DNA of 37,314 nt from an uncultured Formosa sp. (GTDB lineage: Bacteria > Bacteroidota > Bacteroidia > Flavobacteriales > Flavobacteriaceae): NCBI RefSeq assembly GCF_947500765.1, contig NZ_CANMTH010000011.1, positions 78,968 through 116,281 on the forward strand, in the 5' to 3' direction. Shown piece after piece: positions 25,681 through 34,013 of this stretch (positions within the stretch are counted from its first letter, which is position 1; every line of letters begins with the position of its first letter). The notes beneath the pieces are model-generated. The model saw nothing but the letters and a program-made list of their open reading frames with translations, did no database searches and was not told the DNA's origin. The translations under genes and the position numbers were made by a program.

Positions 25681-25688
25681 CAAATATA
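25681..25688 (-). promoter_or_regulatory. Candidate wza-wzc promoter, -7 box
   Basis: On the minus strand TATATTTG is an exact TAnnTTTG match 25 nt before the ATG at 25656. It decides against the TTG at 25681-25683 as start codon. No TTG -33 match occurs at ideal spacing. Confidence 0.55.
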
Positions 25689-25765
25689 AGTTTTCGACAG
25701 GAATATAAAAACTAATCGTTTACTTTTTGGATATTTGCAAATCAATTATAAAATAAAAGAAACAC

Positions 25766-27622
25766 TTGAATTATTTAACAGTAGAAAATATAGCTAAATC
25801 TTACGGAGAACTTACGTTGTTCGAAAACCTGTCATTTAGTATACATAAAGACCAAAAGGTTGCTTTTGTAGCTAAAAACGGAACAGGAAAAACATCGATT
25901 CTAAACATTCTCTCAGGACTTGATCAGCCAGATACTGGACAAATAATTTTTAGAAAAGACATTACCGTTTCATTTTTACCACAAGAACCAATCTTAGACC
26001 CAAATTTAACGGTAGAAGACACTATTTTTGATGGTGATCACGATATTTTAAAAGTTATTAAAAATTACGAAGCGGCTTTACATAATACAGAAGACGCGGA
26101 TGCTTACCAGAAGGCTTTCGAACAAATGGATCGCTATAATGCATGGGATTTTGAAACGCAATACAAACAAATCTTATCTAAATTAAAATTAGACAACTTC
26201 TCTCAAAAAGTAAGCACTCTTTCTGGAGGACAAAAAAAACGTTTAGCTTTAGCAAATGCATTAATTAACAAACCCGACCTATTAATTCTAGATGAACCTA
26301 CCAACCATTTAGATTTAGAAATGATTGAGTGGTTAGAATTATTTTTTGCAAAAGAAAACATGACCTTATTTATGGTAACTCACGACCGTTTTTTCTTAGA
26401 ACGTGTGTGTAATGAAATTATAGAATTAGATCAAGGTGAAATGTTTAGTTACAAAGGAAACTACTCCTATTACCTTGAGAAGAAAGAAGCAAGAATTACT
26501 CAAGAAACAGTAGAAACGGGTAAAGCAAAACAACTTTTTAAAAAGGAATTAACTTGGATGCGTCGCCAACCTAAGGCACGTACTACAAAGTCGAAATCTA
26601 GAATAGACGATTTTCACGATATAAAACAACGCGCAAGCAAACGCCGAAAAGATCATCAAGTTGAGTTAGAACTCAACATGGAACGTTTAGGAAACAAAAT
26701 TGTAGAACTACACAACGTTAAAAAAGCGTTTGATGACAAAACCATTTTAAACGGATTTACATATAATTTCCAACGCGGAGAACGTGTAGGTATTATTGGT
26801 AAAAACGGAACAGGAAAAACAACCTTTTTAAATATACTAACAGAAACAGCTTTACCAGATAGTGGTACAATTACCTTAGGAGAAACGGTAAAGTTTGGAT
26901 ATTACACCCAAGCAGGTATTACTGTTAAACCTGAACAAAAAGTTATAGATGTTGTTCGTGAATTTGGAGATTATATTCCGCTTAAAAAGGGAAGACAAAT
27001 TAGTGCGCAACAACTTTTAGAACGCTTTTTATTCGATAGAAAAAAACAATACGATTTTGTAGAAAAACTTAGTGGTGGTGAACGTAAGCGTTTATACTTA
27101 TGTACCGTACTTATTCAAAACCCTAATTTTTTAATTTTGGATGAACCTACAAACGATCTTGATATTGTTACTTTAAACGTACTTGAAGATTTTCTTTTAG
27201 ATTTCCCGGGCTGTTTATTAGTTGTAACACACGACCGTTACTTTATGGACAAAATTGTAGACCACCTTTTTGTATTTAGAGGCGAAGGTGTTATTGAAGA
27301 TTTCCCTGGAAACTATAGTGATTTCAGATCTTACGAAGACAGCCCAGAAATAGCTACTTCAGAGGATAAAAAAGAAAAAAAGAATTGGAAACAAGATTCT
27401 AGCACAAAATTATCTTATAACGAACAAAAGGAATACAATAATATAGAAAGCAAACTAAAATCGTTAGCTTTTGATAAAACAGAATTAGAAGCCAAGTTTA
27501 CAAATCCAGACCTTTCTCAAGATAAAATTAACGAACTCTCTGCAAAATTAGAAAAATTAATTCAGGAGATAGATGAAAAAGAAGAACGTTGGTTTGAACT
27601 TGCAGCTAAAATAGAAGAATAG
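25766..27622 (+). CDS. ABC-F family ATPase (Uup/EttA-type)
   Basis: A 618-residue soluble protein with two ABC domains and no membrane segment, as in the ribosome-associated ABC-F proteins. Domain 1 has a Walker A-like AKNGTGKTS (36-44), with Ala in place of the first Gly, signature TLSGGQKKR and LLILDEPTNHLD. Domain 2 has GKNGTGKTT, LSGGERKR and FLILDEPTNDLD. The linker between them (about residues 240-310) is basic and helical, and the C-terminus is a coiled coil from about 545 (EQKEYNNIESKLKSLAF). The start codon is TTG; family members begin at the matching position (NYLxVENIAKS) and no ATG fits. It lies 23 bp before a methyltransferase gene. Confidence 0.93.
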   Translation: MNYLTVENIAKSYGELTLFENLSFSIHKDQKVAFVAKNGTGKTSILNILSGLDQPDTGQIIFRKDITVSFLPQEPILDPNLTVEDTIFDGDHDILKVIKNYEAALHNTEDADAYQKAFEQMDRYNAWDFETQYKQILSKLKLDNFSQKVSTLSGGQKKRLALANALINKPDLLILDEPTNHLDLEMIEWLELFFAKENMTLFMVTHDRFFLERVCNEIIELDQGEMFSYKGNYSYYLEKKEARITQETVETGKAKQLFKKELTWMRRQPKARTTKSKSRIDDFHDIKQRASKRRKDHQVELELNMERLGNKIVELHNVKKAFDDKTILNGFTYNFQRGERVGIIGKNGTGKTTFLNILTETALPDSGTITLGETVKFGYYTQAGITVKPEQKVIDVVREFGDYIPLKKGRQISAQQLLERFLFDRKKQYDFVEKLSGGERKRLYLCTVLIQNPNFLILDEPTNDLDIVTLNVLEDFLLDFPGCLLVVTHDRYFMDKIVDHLFVFRGEGVIEDFPGNYSDFRSYEDSPEIATSEDKKEKKNWKQDSSTKLSYNEQKEYNNIESKLKSLAFDKTELEAKFTNPDLSQDKINELSAKLEKLIQEIDEKEERWFELAAKIEE

Positions 27623-27645
27623 TTTAAATCGCGATTACTAAGATA

Positions 27646-28419
27646 GTGCTTCATCAAATTCTAGAATATATAAAATTTTTAAAACGCTCTACTAATCAGC
27701 ATGGGGTGCACTCCCCTTTTGTTTACGACTTGGTTACTCAATGTTTTTACAACAAAAAAAAATATGCTGATTATACGTTAATTACCAACTATAAAAAGGC
27801 GCTTTTAAAAACCAATACACTCATTGAGATTACAGATTTAGGCACAGGTTCTGTGTATACAAAAAATAATACCCGTAGCATAAAAAGTATAGCCAAAAAC
27901 TCTGGAGCATCTTTAAAACGTGCCAAATTATTATATCGTTTAGCCGAATATTTTAAATTTACAACCAGTTTAGAGTTAGGAACATCTTTAGGAATATCTA
28001 CTCATGCTATTGCTTTAGGCTGCAAAAACGGAAACATTACATCTATTGAAGGTTGCCCGGAAATAGCAAAATTCACAGCACAGAATCTAAAAGAAAAAAA
28101 CATTAATAATGCTGAAATTTTAGTTGGAGATTTCAGCAAAGTAATTCCTCTATTAAACAAAAATACTTACGATTTTATTTTATTTGACGGCAATCATAAC
28201 AAAGCCGCTACGTTGGCCTATTTTGAATTATTACTACCTAATATTCACAACAACACTGTTTTCATTTTCGACGATATTTATTGGTCTAAAGGGATGACTG
28301 AAGCTTGGAAAATCATCAAACAGCACCCGAAAGTAAACGTTACTGTAGACACCTTTCAATATGGTTTTGTGTTTTTTAGAAAAGAGCAAGTCAAAGAACA
28401 TTTCACTATCAGATTATAA
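27646..28419 (+). CDS. Class I SAM-dependent methyltransferase
   Basis: A 257-residue O-methyltransferase-like protein. Motif I is LELGTSLGISTHAIALG (109-125), the acidic residue binding SAM is in ITSIEGCPEIAKF, and DFILFDGNH (176-184) is the motif after strand 4, typical of the catechol-O-methyltransferase-like group. FNQHGVHSPFV-type N-terminal segment (STNQHGVHSPFVYDLV) is characteristic of a Bacteroidota subgroup, as I recall. The start codon is GTG and agrees with this N-terminus. It is probably co-transcribed with the ABC-F gene. The substrate is unknown. Confidence 0.88.
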   Translation: MLHQILEYIKFLKRSTNQHGVHSPFVYDLVTQCFYNKKKYADYTLITNYKKALLKTNTLIEITDLGTGSVYTKNNTRSIKSIAKNSGASLKRAKLLYRLAEYFKFTTSLELGTSLGISTHAIALGCKNGNITSIEGCPEIAKFTAQNLKEKNINNAEILVGDFSKVIPLLNKNTYDFILFDGNHNKAATLAYFELLLPNIHNNTVFIFDDIYWSKGMTEAWKIIKQHPKVNVTVDTFQYGFVFFRKEQVKEHFTIRL

Positions 28420-28538
28420 CTTTTTCTATTTAAATTTATTGTTTTCTTCATTTAAAGTGTAACAAAACATAAAGTCGTGCGTCTTATTTCTTATAAAAAT
28501 TCCTGTATCTTGCAGTAACCAATATCAGCATTAGTTTT

Positions 28539-29243
28539 ATGGATAACGTCATAGAAATCACCAATATTATTCGCGATTTTAAACTCGGACAAGAAACCGT
28601 TCATGTTTTAAAAGGCATCGATTTAACCATTAAACGCGGCGATTATATTGCTATTATGGGACCATCGGGTTCTGGAAAATCGACACTAATGAATTTACTA
28701 GGCTGTTTAGACACGCCTACAGCAGGAACCTATATCTTAAACGGTAAAGATGCTAGTAAAATGACAGACGATGAGTTGGCAGATATTAGAAATACTGAGA
28801 TTGGTTTCGTATTCCAAACCTTTAATTTACTACCAAGAACAACTGCACTAGATAATGTTGCTTTACCTATGGTGTACGCTGGCTACTCTAAAGCAGATAG
28901 AACAAAGCGTGCAGAAGAGGTCTTAACCGAAGTTGGATTAGCAGATAGAATGGACCACAAACCAAATCAGCTTTCTGGAGGACAAAGACAACGTGTTGCT
29001 GTTGGTCGTGCTTTGGTGAATAAACCATCTATTATTTTAGCAGATGAACCTACCGGAAATTTGGATTCTAAAACGTCTGTAGAAATTATGGGGCTTTTTA
29101 ACACCATCCATAAGCAAGGCAACACAGTAATTTTGGTAACTCACGAAGAAGAAATAGCAGAACATGCACATAGAATTATTCGTTTACGTGATGGGCTTAT
29201 TGAAAGTGATACTAGAAACGAAAAAATTATTGTAGCAGGATAA
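28539..29243 (+). CDS. ABC transporter ATPase, LolD/MacB type
   Basis: A 234-residue ATP-binding subunit. Walker A GPSGSGKST (41-49), Q-loop in FVFQTFNLLP, signature LSGGQRQR (145-152) and Walker B IILADEPTGNLD mark the MacB/LolD/FtsE group, which powers FtsX-like permeases in lipoprotein release or peptide export. No permease gene is adjacent: a methyltransferase precedes it and a cobalamin enzyme follows. The partner must be encoded elsewhere. The upstream 119 bp show no exact TAnnTTTG box. Confidence 0.93.
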   Translation: MDNVIEITNIIRDFKLGQETVHVLKGIDLTIKRGDYIAIMGPSGSGKSTLMNLLGCLDTPTAGTYILNGKDASKMTDDELADIRNTEIGFVFQTFNLLPRTTALDNVALPMVYAGYSKADRTKRAEEVLTEVGLADRMDHKPNQLSGGQRQRVAVGRALVNKPSIILADEPTGNLDSKTSVEIMGLFNTIHKQGNTVILVTHEEEIAEHAHRIIRLRDGLIESDTRNEKIIVAG

Positions 29244-29292
29244 ACACACAAATCAAAATCTTAATTCATTTTTAAAGCCTAATTTTTACATG

Positions 29293-29300
29293 TAACTTTG
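29293..29300 (+). promoter_or_regulatory. Candidate promoter, -7 box, of the cobalamin adenosyltransferase gene
   Basis: TAACTTTG is an exact TAnnTTTG match, 45 nt before the ATG. It abuts a perfect palindrome that would cover the transcription start. Confidence 0.55.
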
Positions 29301-29325
29301 AATTGTGCTAACTATTAGCACAATT
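29301..29325. promoter_or_regulatory. Perfect 11-bp inverted repeat over the predicted transcription start (operator-like)
   Basis: AATTGTGCTAA (29301-29311) and TTAGCACAATT (29315-29325) are perfect complements with a 3-nt spacer. They begin at the base after a -7 box, so the expected start site falls inside the first arm. There is no following T-run. A dimeric repressor operator or a 5' leader hairpin are both possible. Confidence 0.6.
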
Positions 29326-29344
29326 TAATTTAAGCATTCATTAC

Positions 29345-29917
29345 ATGAAAATATATACTAAAACAGGCGACAAAGGTACAACTGCACTTTTTGGAGGCAC
29401 ACGTGTACCTAAACATCATATACGTATTGAAAGTTACGGTACCGTAGATGAACTAAACTCTTACATTGGTCTTATACGCGACCAAGACATTAATCCTGCT
29501 TATAAAGACATTTTAATTACTATACAAGACCGTTTATTCACGCTTGGAGCAATGCTAGCTACACCTCCAGATAAAGCTATTTTAAAAAACGGAAAGGAAC
29601 GTTTAAATATTCCTAAAATAGATGATGCTAATATTACTCTGTTAGAAACAGAAATGGATACAATGAATGCAGAATTACCACCAATGACACATTTTGTGTT
29701 ACCTGGCGGACATCAAACTGTGTCATTCTGTCACATTGCACGCTGCGTATGCCGTAGATCAGAACGTTTGGCTTCAGAATTAAATGACATTGAGCCTCTA
29801 GATCCACAAACATTAACTTACTTAAACCGTCTTTCTGACTACCTTTTTGTGTTGGCACGAAAGTTGTCTCATGACTTACAAGCAGATGAAGTAAAGTGGA
29901 TTCCTGAGAAACACTAA
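29345..29917 (+). CDS. Cob(I)yrinic acid a,c-diamide / cob(I)alamin adenosyltransferase (PduO type)
   Basis: A 190-residue PduO-type ATP:cob(I)alamin adenosyltransferase that makes adenosylcobalamin. The N-terminal MKIYTKTGDKGTTALFGG binds ATP; SYGTVDELNSYIG and CRRSERLAS are further family blocks, the last containing the conserved Arg residues of the active site. The presence implies an adenosylcobalamin-dependent enzyme in this organism, such as methylmalonyl-CoA mutase or a class II ribonucleotide reductase, not encoded here. It has its own promoter with a palindrome at the start site. Confidence 0.95.
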   Translation: MKIYTKTGDKGTTALFGGTRVPKHHIRIESYGTVDELNSYIGLIRDQDINPAYKDILITIQDRLFTLGAMLATPPDKAILKNGKERLNIPKIDDANITLLETEMDTMNAELPPMTHFVLPGGHQTVSFCHIARCVCRRSERLASELNDIEPLDPQTLTYLNRLSDYLFVLARKLSHDLQADEVKWIPEKH

Positions 29918-30014
29918 AAATAAATTAGCAAGGAAATGTTAACCCGCTTTAAGTCAAAATGTTTAGAAAAATAAAGCGTTCTTTAATTTAATGATGAAAT
30001 AATTCATTTTTTTC

Positions 30015-30044
30015 TTGACTATTTAAACTAAAAAATTATTTTTG
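30015..30044 (+). promoter_or_regulatory. Promoter of the DUF2795 gene (TTG-N19-TATTTTTG)
   Basis: TTG (30015-30017) and TATTTTTG (30037-30044) are separated by exactly 19 nt, a full Bacteroidota consensus. The ATG is at 30068, giving a leader of about 17 nt. Confidence 0.8.
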
Positions 30045-30067
30045 CAAAAAATAAAAACGAATTACAG

Positions 30068-30289
30068 ATGTATTGGACATTAGAATTAGCATCATATTTA
30101 AGCGATGCGCCTTGGCCAGCTACTAAAGATGAGCTGATTGACTACGCAATTAGAACTGGAGCTCCATTAGAAGTTGTAGAAAATTTACAATCCATTGAAG
30201 ATGAAGGCGATTCGTACGACTCCATTGAAGAGATTTGGTCAGACTATCCTACGGATGAAGACTACCTCTGGAACGAGGATGAATATTAG
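30068..30289 (+). CDS. Small acidic DUF2795 protein
   Basis: A 73-residue acidic protein. Its first half (MYWTLELASYLSDAPWPATK followed by DELIDYAIRTGAP) matches DUF2795, a small helical domain of unknown function; the C-terminal third is a string of Asp, Glu, Tyr and Trp (DSIEEIWSDYPTDEDYLW). The Bacteroidota version commonly has this acidic tail, as I recall. It is monocistronic, with an exact promoter and its own terminator, immediately upstream of secA. Confidence 0.9.
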   Translation: MYWTLELASYLSDAPWPATKDELIDYAIRTGAPLEVVENLQSIEDEGDSYDSIEEIWSDYPTDEDYLWNEDEY

Positions 30290-30308
30290 TATAACATAAA
30301 GAAAAGTT

Positions 30309-30338
30309 AAAAAGTCTCGTATCGAGGCTTTTTTTTGT
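30309..30338 (+). terminator. Intrinsic terminator of the DUF2795 gene
   Basis: The stem AAAAGTCTCG / CGAGGCTTTT (one U-G wobble) has a 3-nt loop and is followed by a run of T. Confidence 0.82.
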
Positions 30339-30369
30339 GCTATTCTTTATTAAACATAACAACAAAACG

Positions 30370-30377
30370 TATATTTG
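30370..30377 (+). promoter_or_regulatory. Candidate secA promoter, -7 box
   Basis: TATATTTG is an exact TAnnTTTG match, 81 nt before the secA ATG. No TTG lies at the 19-nt position. Confidence 0.45.
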
Positions 30378-30458
30378 AATCCTATATTTAATAGCATTTA
30401 AAGTACATAACTGTATCTATTAAGTTAAAACTTAATACAACCATTAACACCCACACGG

Positions 30459-33400
30459 ATGAATTTTTTAAATTCTGTACTTAAGGTATTTGTTGGAGAT
30501 AAATCCAAGCAAGATGTAAAAGCCATCATGCCTTTAGTAAATAAAATTAAAACCTTTGAGCAAGCGCTTGAAGCTTTATCGCATGACGAATTAAGAGCAA
30601 AAACGGCTTTTTTTAAAGCTAAAATTGCCGAAGGGAGAAAACCTTTCGAAGATCAGATTGCAACCCTTTTAGAAGAAGCTAATAATACTGAAGACATAGA
30701 CAGACGTGAAGATATTTATCAAGAGATAGATAAATTAAAAGACGATTCTTATGCCGCAACAGAAGATGTATTAAACGAGATTCTTCCAGAAGCCTTCGCT
30801 GTTGTTAAAGAAACAGCAAAACGTTTTAAAGACAATACAAATATAACGGTTACAGCTAGTGCTTTTGATAGAGAAATATCTGGAACTAAAGATTACGTTG
30901 TTTTAGAAGACGATAAAGCCATTTGGGCAAACTCTTGGGATGCAGCAGGAAAAGCCATTACATGGGATATGGTGCATTACGATGTACAACTTATTGGAGG
31001 TATTGCCATGCACCAAGGTAAAATTGCAGAGATGCAAACAGGGGAAGGAAAAACATTGGTTGCAACCTTACCTATGTACCTAAATGCATTAGCTGGTAAA
31101 GGGGTACACCTTGTAACTGTAAACGACTACTTAGCAAAACGTGATAGCGCATGGATGGCGCCTATTTTTCAATTTCATGGTTTAAGTATCGATTGTATCG
31201 ATTACCACCAACCTAATTCTGAAGCGCGTAAAAAAGCATACAACGCCGATATTACTTACGGAACAAATAACGAATTTGGTTTCGATTATTTACGTGATAA
31301 TATGGCGCATTCACCAAACGATTTGGTACAACGCCCTCACCACTTTGCAATTGTCGATGAAGTCGATTCTGTATTAGTTGATGATGCCCGTACCCCATTA
31401 ATTATTTCTGGACCAATTCCTCAGGGAGACCGTCACGAATTCACAGAATTAAAACCTAAGGTAGAAGACATCGTTTCTGTACAACGCAAGTATTTAACAG
31501 GTGTTTTCGCTGAAGCAAAAAAATTAATTACCGAAGGCGACACTAAAGAAGGTGGATTAAAATTGTTACGTGTTTTCCGTGGAATGCCTAAAAACAAAGC
31601 GTTAATTAAGTTTTTAAGTGAAGACGGCGTTAGACAATTACTTCAGAAAACTGAAAATCATTACATGCAAGATAACAACCGCGAGATGCCTAAGGTAGAC
31701 GAAGCGTTGTACTATGTTATAGATGAAAAAAATAATCAGATTGAATTATCAGATAAAGGTGTTGAATACCTTTCTGGAAAAGACAATCCTGACTTTTTCG
31801 TCATGCCAGAAATTGGTATTGAAATGGCTAAAATTGAAGCAAAAGGTTTACCTGCTGAAGAAGAAGCAAATGAAAAAGAAGATTTATTTAGAGACTTCGG
31901 AATAAAATCTGAACGTATTCATACCTTAAATCAATTACTTAAAGCCTACGCCCTATTTGAAAAAGACAATCAATATGTGGTCATGGAAAACAAAGTAATG
32001 ATTGTAGACGAGCAAACAGGTCGTATTATGGATGGTCGTCGTTATAGTGACGGATTACACCAAGCCATTGAAGCTAAAGAAAATGTAAAAATTGAAGCTG
32101 CGACACAAACATTTGCAACGGTAACACTTCAAAATTTCTTTAGAATGTACCGCAAACTGTCAGGTATGACAGGTACAGCAACTACTGAAGCAGGAGAATT
32201 ATGGGAAATATACAAGTTAGATGTTGTAGAAATACCAACTAACCGTCCTATTTTAAGAGAAGATAAAGAAGATTTAGTTTATAAAACTAAGCGTGAAAAA
32301 TACAATGCGGTAATCGAAGAAGTTACCAAATTATCTCAAGCTGGTCGTCCAATATTAATTGGTACAACCAATGTTGAAATTAGTGAGCTTTTAGGAAAAA
32401 TGCTTAGCATTCGTAAAGTACCACATAATGTATTGAACGCGAAATTACATAAAAAAGAAGCCGATATTGTTGCAGAAGCAGGTAAGCCTGGACAAGTAAC
32501 AATTGCAACAAACATGGCTGGTCGTGGTACCGATATTAAATTAATAGACGAAGTTAAAAAAGTTGGTGGTTTGGCCATTATTGGTACAGAACGTCACGAT
32601 TCTCGTCGAGTAGACCGTCAGTTACGTGGTCGTGCGGGTCGTCAAGGAGATCCAGGAAGTTCACAATTCTATGTATCATTAGAAGATAACTTAATGCGAT
32701 TATTCGGATCTGAGCGTATTGCAAAGATGATGGATAAAATGGGATTAGAAGAAGGTGAAGTCATTCAGCATTCAATGATTTCTAAATCTATAGAACGTGC
32801 TCAGAAAAAAGTTGAAGAAAACAACTTTGGTGTTCGTAAGCGTTTATTAGAGTATGATGATGTTATGAACGCACAACGTGAAGTGGTTTACAAACGTCGT
32901 CACCATGCCTTATTCGGAGAACGTCTTAGTGTAGATTTAGCAAATATGATTTTTGATACCGCAGAAAATATTGCTGAAACAAATAAAGAAGCAAACGATT
33001 ATAAGAATTTCGGATTCGAATTAATTCGTTACTTCTCTATGAACAATCCTATAAGCGAACAAGAATTTAATAAATTAACTGTTCAGGATATTGCTGGTAA
33101 ACTTTATAAAGCTGCTTTGGTTTTTTATAAAACTAAAATGGCTAAGAATGCAGAACTAGCATTCCCTATTATTAAAAACGTTTACGAAACACAAAGCGAT
33201 AAATTTAAGCGTATTGTTGTACCATTTACAGATGGTGTAAAAACACTACAAGTTGTAACAGACTTACAAGAAGCTTATGAAACTGAAGGAAAACAATTAA
33301 TTACAGATTTTGAAAAGAATATTACGCTAGCCATTATTGATGATGCTTGGAAATCGCATTTACGTAAAATGGACGAGTTAAAACAATCTGTTCAATTAGC

Positions 33401-33815
33401 TGTGCACGAACAAAAAGATCCATTATTAATTTATAAGTTTGAAGCTTTCGAATTGTTTAAAGAGATGATTGCTCAAGTTAATAAAGATGTTATTTCATTC
33501 TTATTTAAAGGAGAATTACCTAGCGAAGATACAAATGCGATTAGCGAAGCGAAACAAGTAGCTCCTAAGAAACAAAATATAAAAACATCTAAAGAAGAAA
33601 TTCCTAATTTAGATGAACGTGCTTCAGAAAGTAGAGCTGCAGGACAAACGCAACGTCAGCCAGAAGTTGTAGAAACCATAGTTCGTGACAGACCAAAAAT
33701 TGGTAGAAACGATAAAGTAACCATCAAGAATGTAATGAATGGCGAAAGTAAAACCGTGAAGTACAAACAAGCCGAACCGCTTTTAGCAAAAGGGGATTGG
33801 GTAATTACAGAATAG
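30459..33815 (+). CDS. secA: Preprotein translocase ATPase SecA
   Basis: An 1118-residue motor that pushes unfolded proteins through SecYEG. Walker A is MQTGEGKT (192-199) and the DEAD-type box is DEVD (300-303) followed by SVLVDDARTPLIISGP. RQLRGRAGRQGDPGSS is the conserved motif of the second nucleotide-binding domain. It is longer than E. coli SecA (901 residues): compared with that protein there are extra segments around residues 58-105 and 125-170, before the Walker A, and another around 330-480. The C-terminal zinc-binding CxC...CH tail is absent; the protein ends with a unique segment (VTIKNVMNGESKTVKYKQAE). These features are usual for Bacteroidota SecA as far as I know. The cassette array starts directly after its terminator. 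Confidence 0.98.
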   Translation: MNFLNSVLKVFVGDKSKQDVKAIMPLVNKIKTFEQALEALSHDELRAKTAFFKAKIAEGRKPFEDQIATLLEEANNTEDIDRREDIYQEIDKLKDDSYAATEDVLNEILPEAFAVVKETAKRFKDNTNITVTASAFDREISGTKDYVVLEDDKAIWANSWDAAGKAITWDMVHYDVQLIGGIAMHQGKIAEMQTGEGKTLVATLPMYLNALAGKGVHLVTVNDYLAKRDSAWMAPIFQFHGLSIDCIDYHQPNSEARKKAYNADITYGTNNEFGFDYLRDNMAHSPNDLVQRPHHFAIVDEVDSVLVDDARTPLIISGPIPQGDRHEFTELKPKVEDIVSVQRKYLTGVFAEAKKLITEGDTKEGGLKLLRVFRGMPKNKALIKFLSEDGVRQLLQKTENHYMQDNNREMPKVDEALYYVIDEKNNQIELSDKGVEYLSGKDNPDFFVMPEIGIEMAKIEAKGLPAEEEANEKEDLFRDFGIKSERIHTLNQLLKAYALFEKDNQYVVMENKVMIVDEQTGRIMDGRRYSDGLHQAIEAKENVKIEAATQTFATVTLQNFFRMYRKLSGMTGTATTEAGELWEIYKLDVVEIPTNRPILREDKEDLVYKTKREKYNAVIEEVTKLSQAGRPILIGTTNVEISELLGKMLSIRKVPHNVLNAKLHKKEADIVAEAGKPGQVTIATNMAGRGTDIKLIDEVKKVGGLAIIGTERHDSRRVDRQLRGRAGRQGDPGSSQFYVSLEDNLMRLFGSERIAKMMDKMGLEEGEVIQHSMISKSIERAQKKVEENNFGVRKRLLEYDDVMNAQREVVYKRRHHALFGERLSVDLANMIFDTAENIAETNKEANDYKNFGFELIRYFSMNNPISEQEFNKLTVQDIAGKLYKAALVFYKTKMAKNAELAFPIIKNVYETQSDKFKRIVVPFTDGVKTLQVVTDLQEAYETEGKQLITDFEKNITLAIIDDAWKSHLRKMDELKQSVQLAVHEQKDPLLIYKFEAFELFKEMIAQVNKDVISFLFKGELPSEDTNAISEAKQVAPKKQNIKTSKEEIPNLDERASESRAAGQTQRQPEVVETIVRDRPKIGRNDKVTIKNVMNGESKTVKYKQAEPLLAKGDWVITE

Positions 33816-33841
33816 TATAGTCTACTATACATTTAAACAAC

Positions 33842-33878
33842 AAAAAAGCTGTCTATTTTAATAATAGACAGCTTTTTT
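33842..33878 (+). terminator. Intrinsic terminator of secA
   Basis: The stem AAAAAAGCTGTCTATT / AATAGACAGCTTTTTT has a short AT loop and T-runs. Its distal T-run occupies the place where the first 15 bp of repeat element A should be. Confidence 0.9.
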
Positions 33879-33889
33879 ATTTTAGGGGT

Positions 33890-33998
33890 GGTTTGGGGAT
33901 AGTTTAAATTCCTATTTTAGTAAATAAAAACAGAACAGAATATTCCGCTAGGATTTTCGTAAGCAGACTAGAACCAGCCATTAATTATACACGGTGTT
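33890..33998 (-). repeat. attC-like element A (terminal copy, first 15 bp lost)
   Basis: It aligns without gaps to element D over 109 positions (by hand about 84 identical). The 15 positions that should precede it, holding AAC and the outer stem box, are replaced by the secA terminator tail. The right end retains ATTATACACGGTGTT, and the private repeat GTTGTAACAC (33996-34005) follows. The inner hairpin is partly decayed (GAATATTCC-GCTA-GGATTTTC). It is the last element of the array in gene direction. Confidence 0.85.
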
Positions 33999-34013
33999 GT
34001 AACACGTTTTTTA

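Noticed and set aside
25657..25683. TTG-started extension of the Wza-like protein
   Set aside because: The codon lies within the -7 box; starting at the ATG gives a normal lipoprotein signal.
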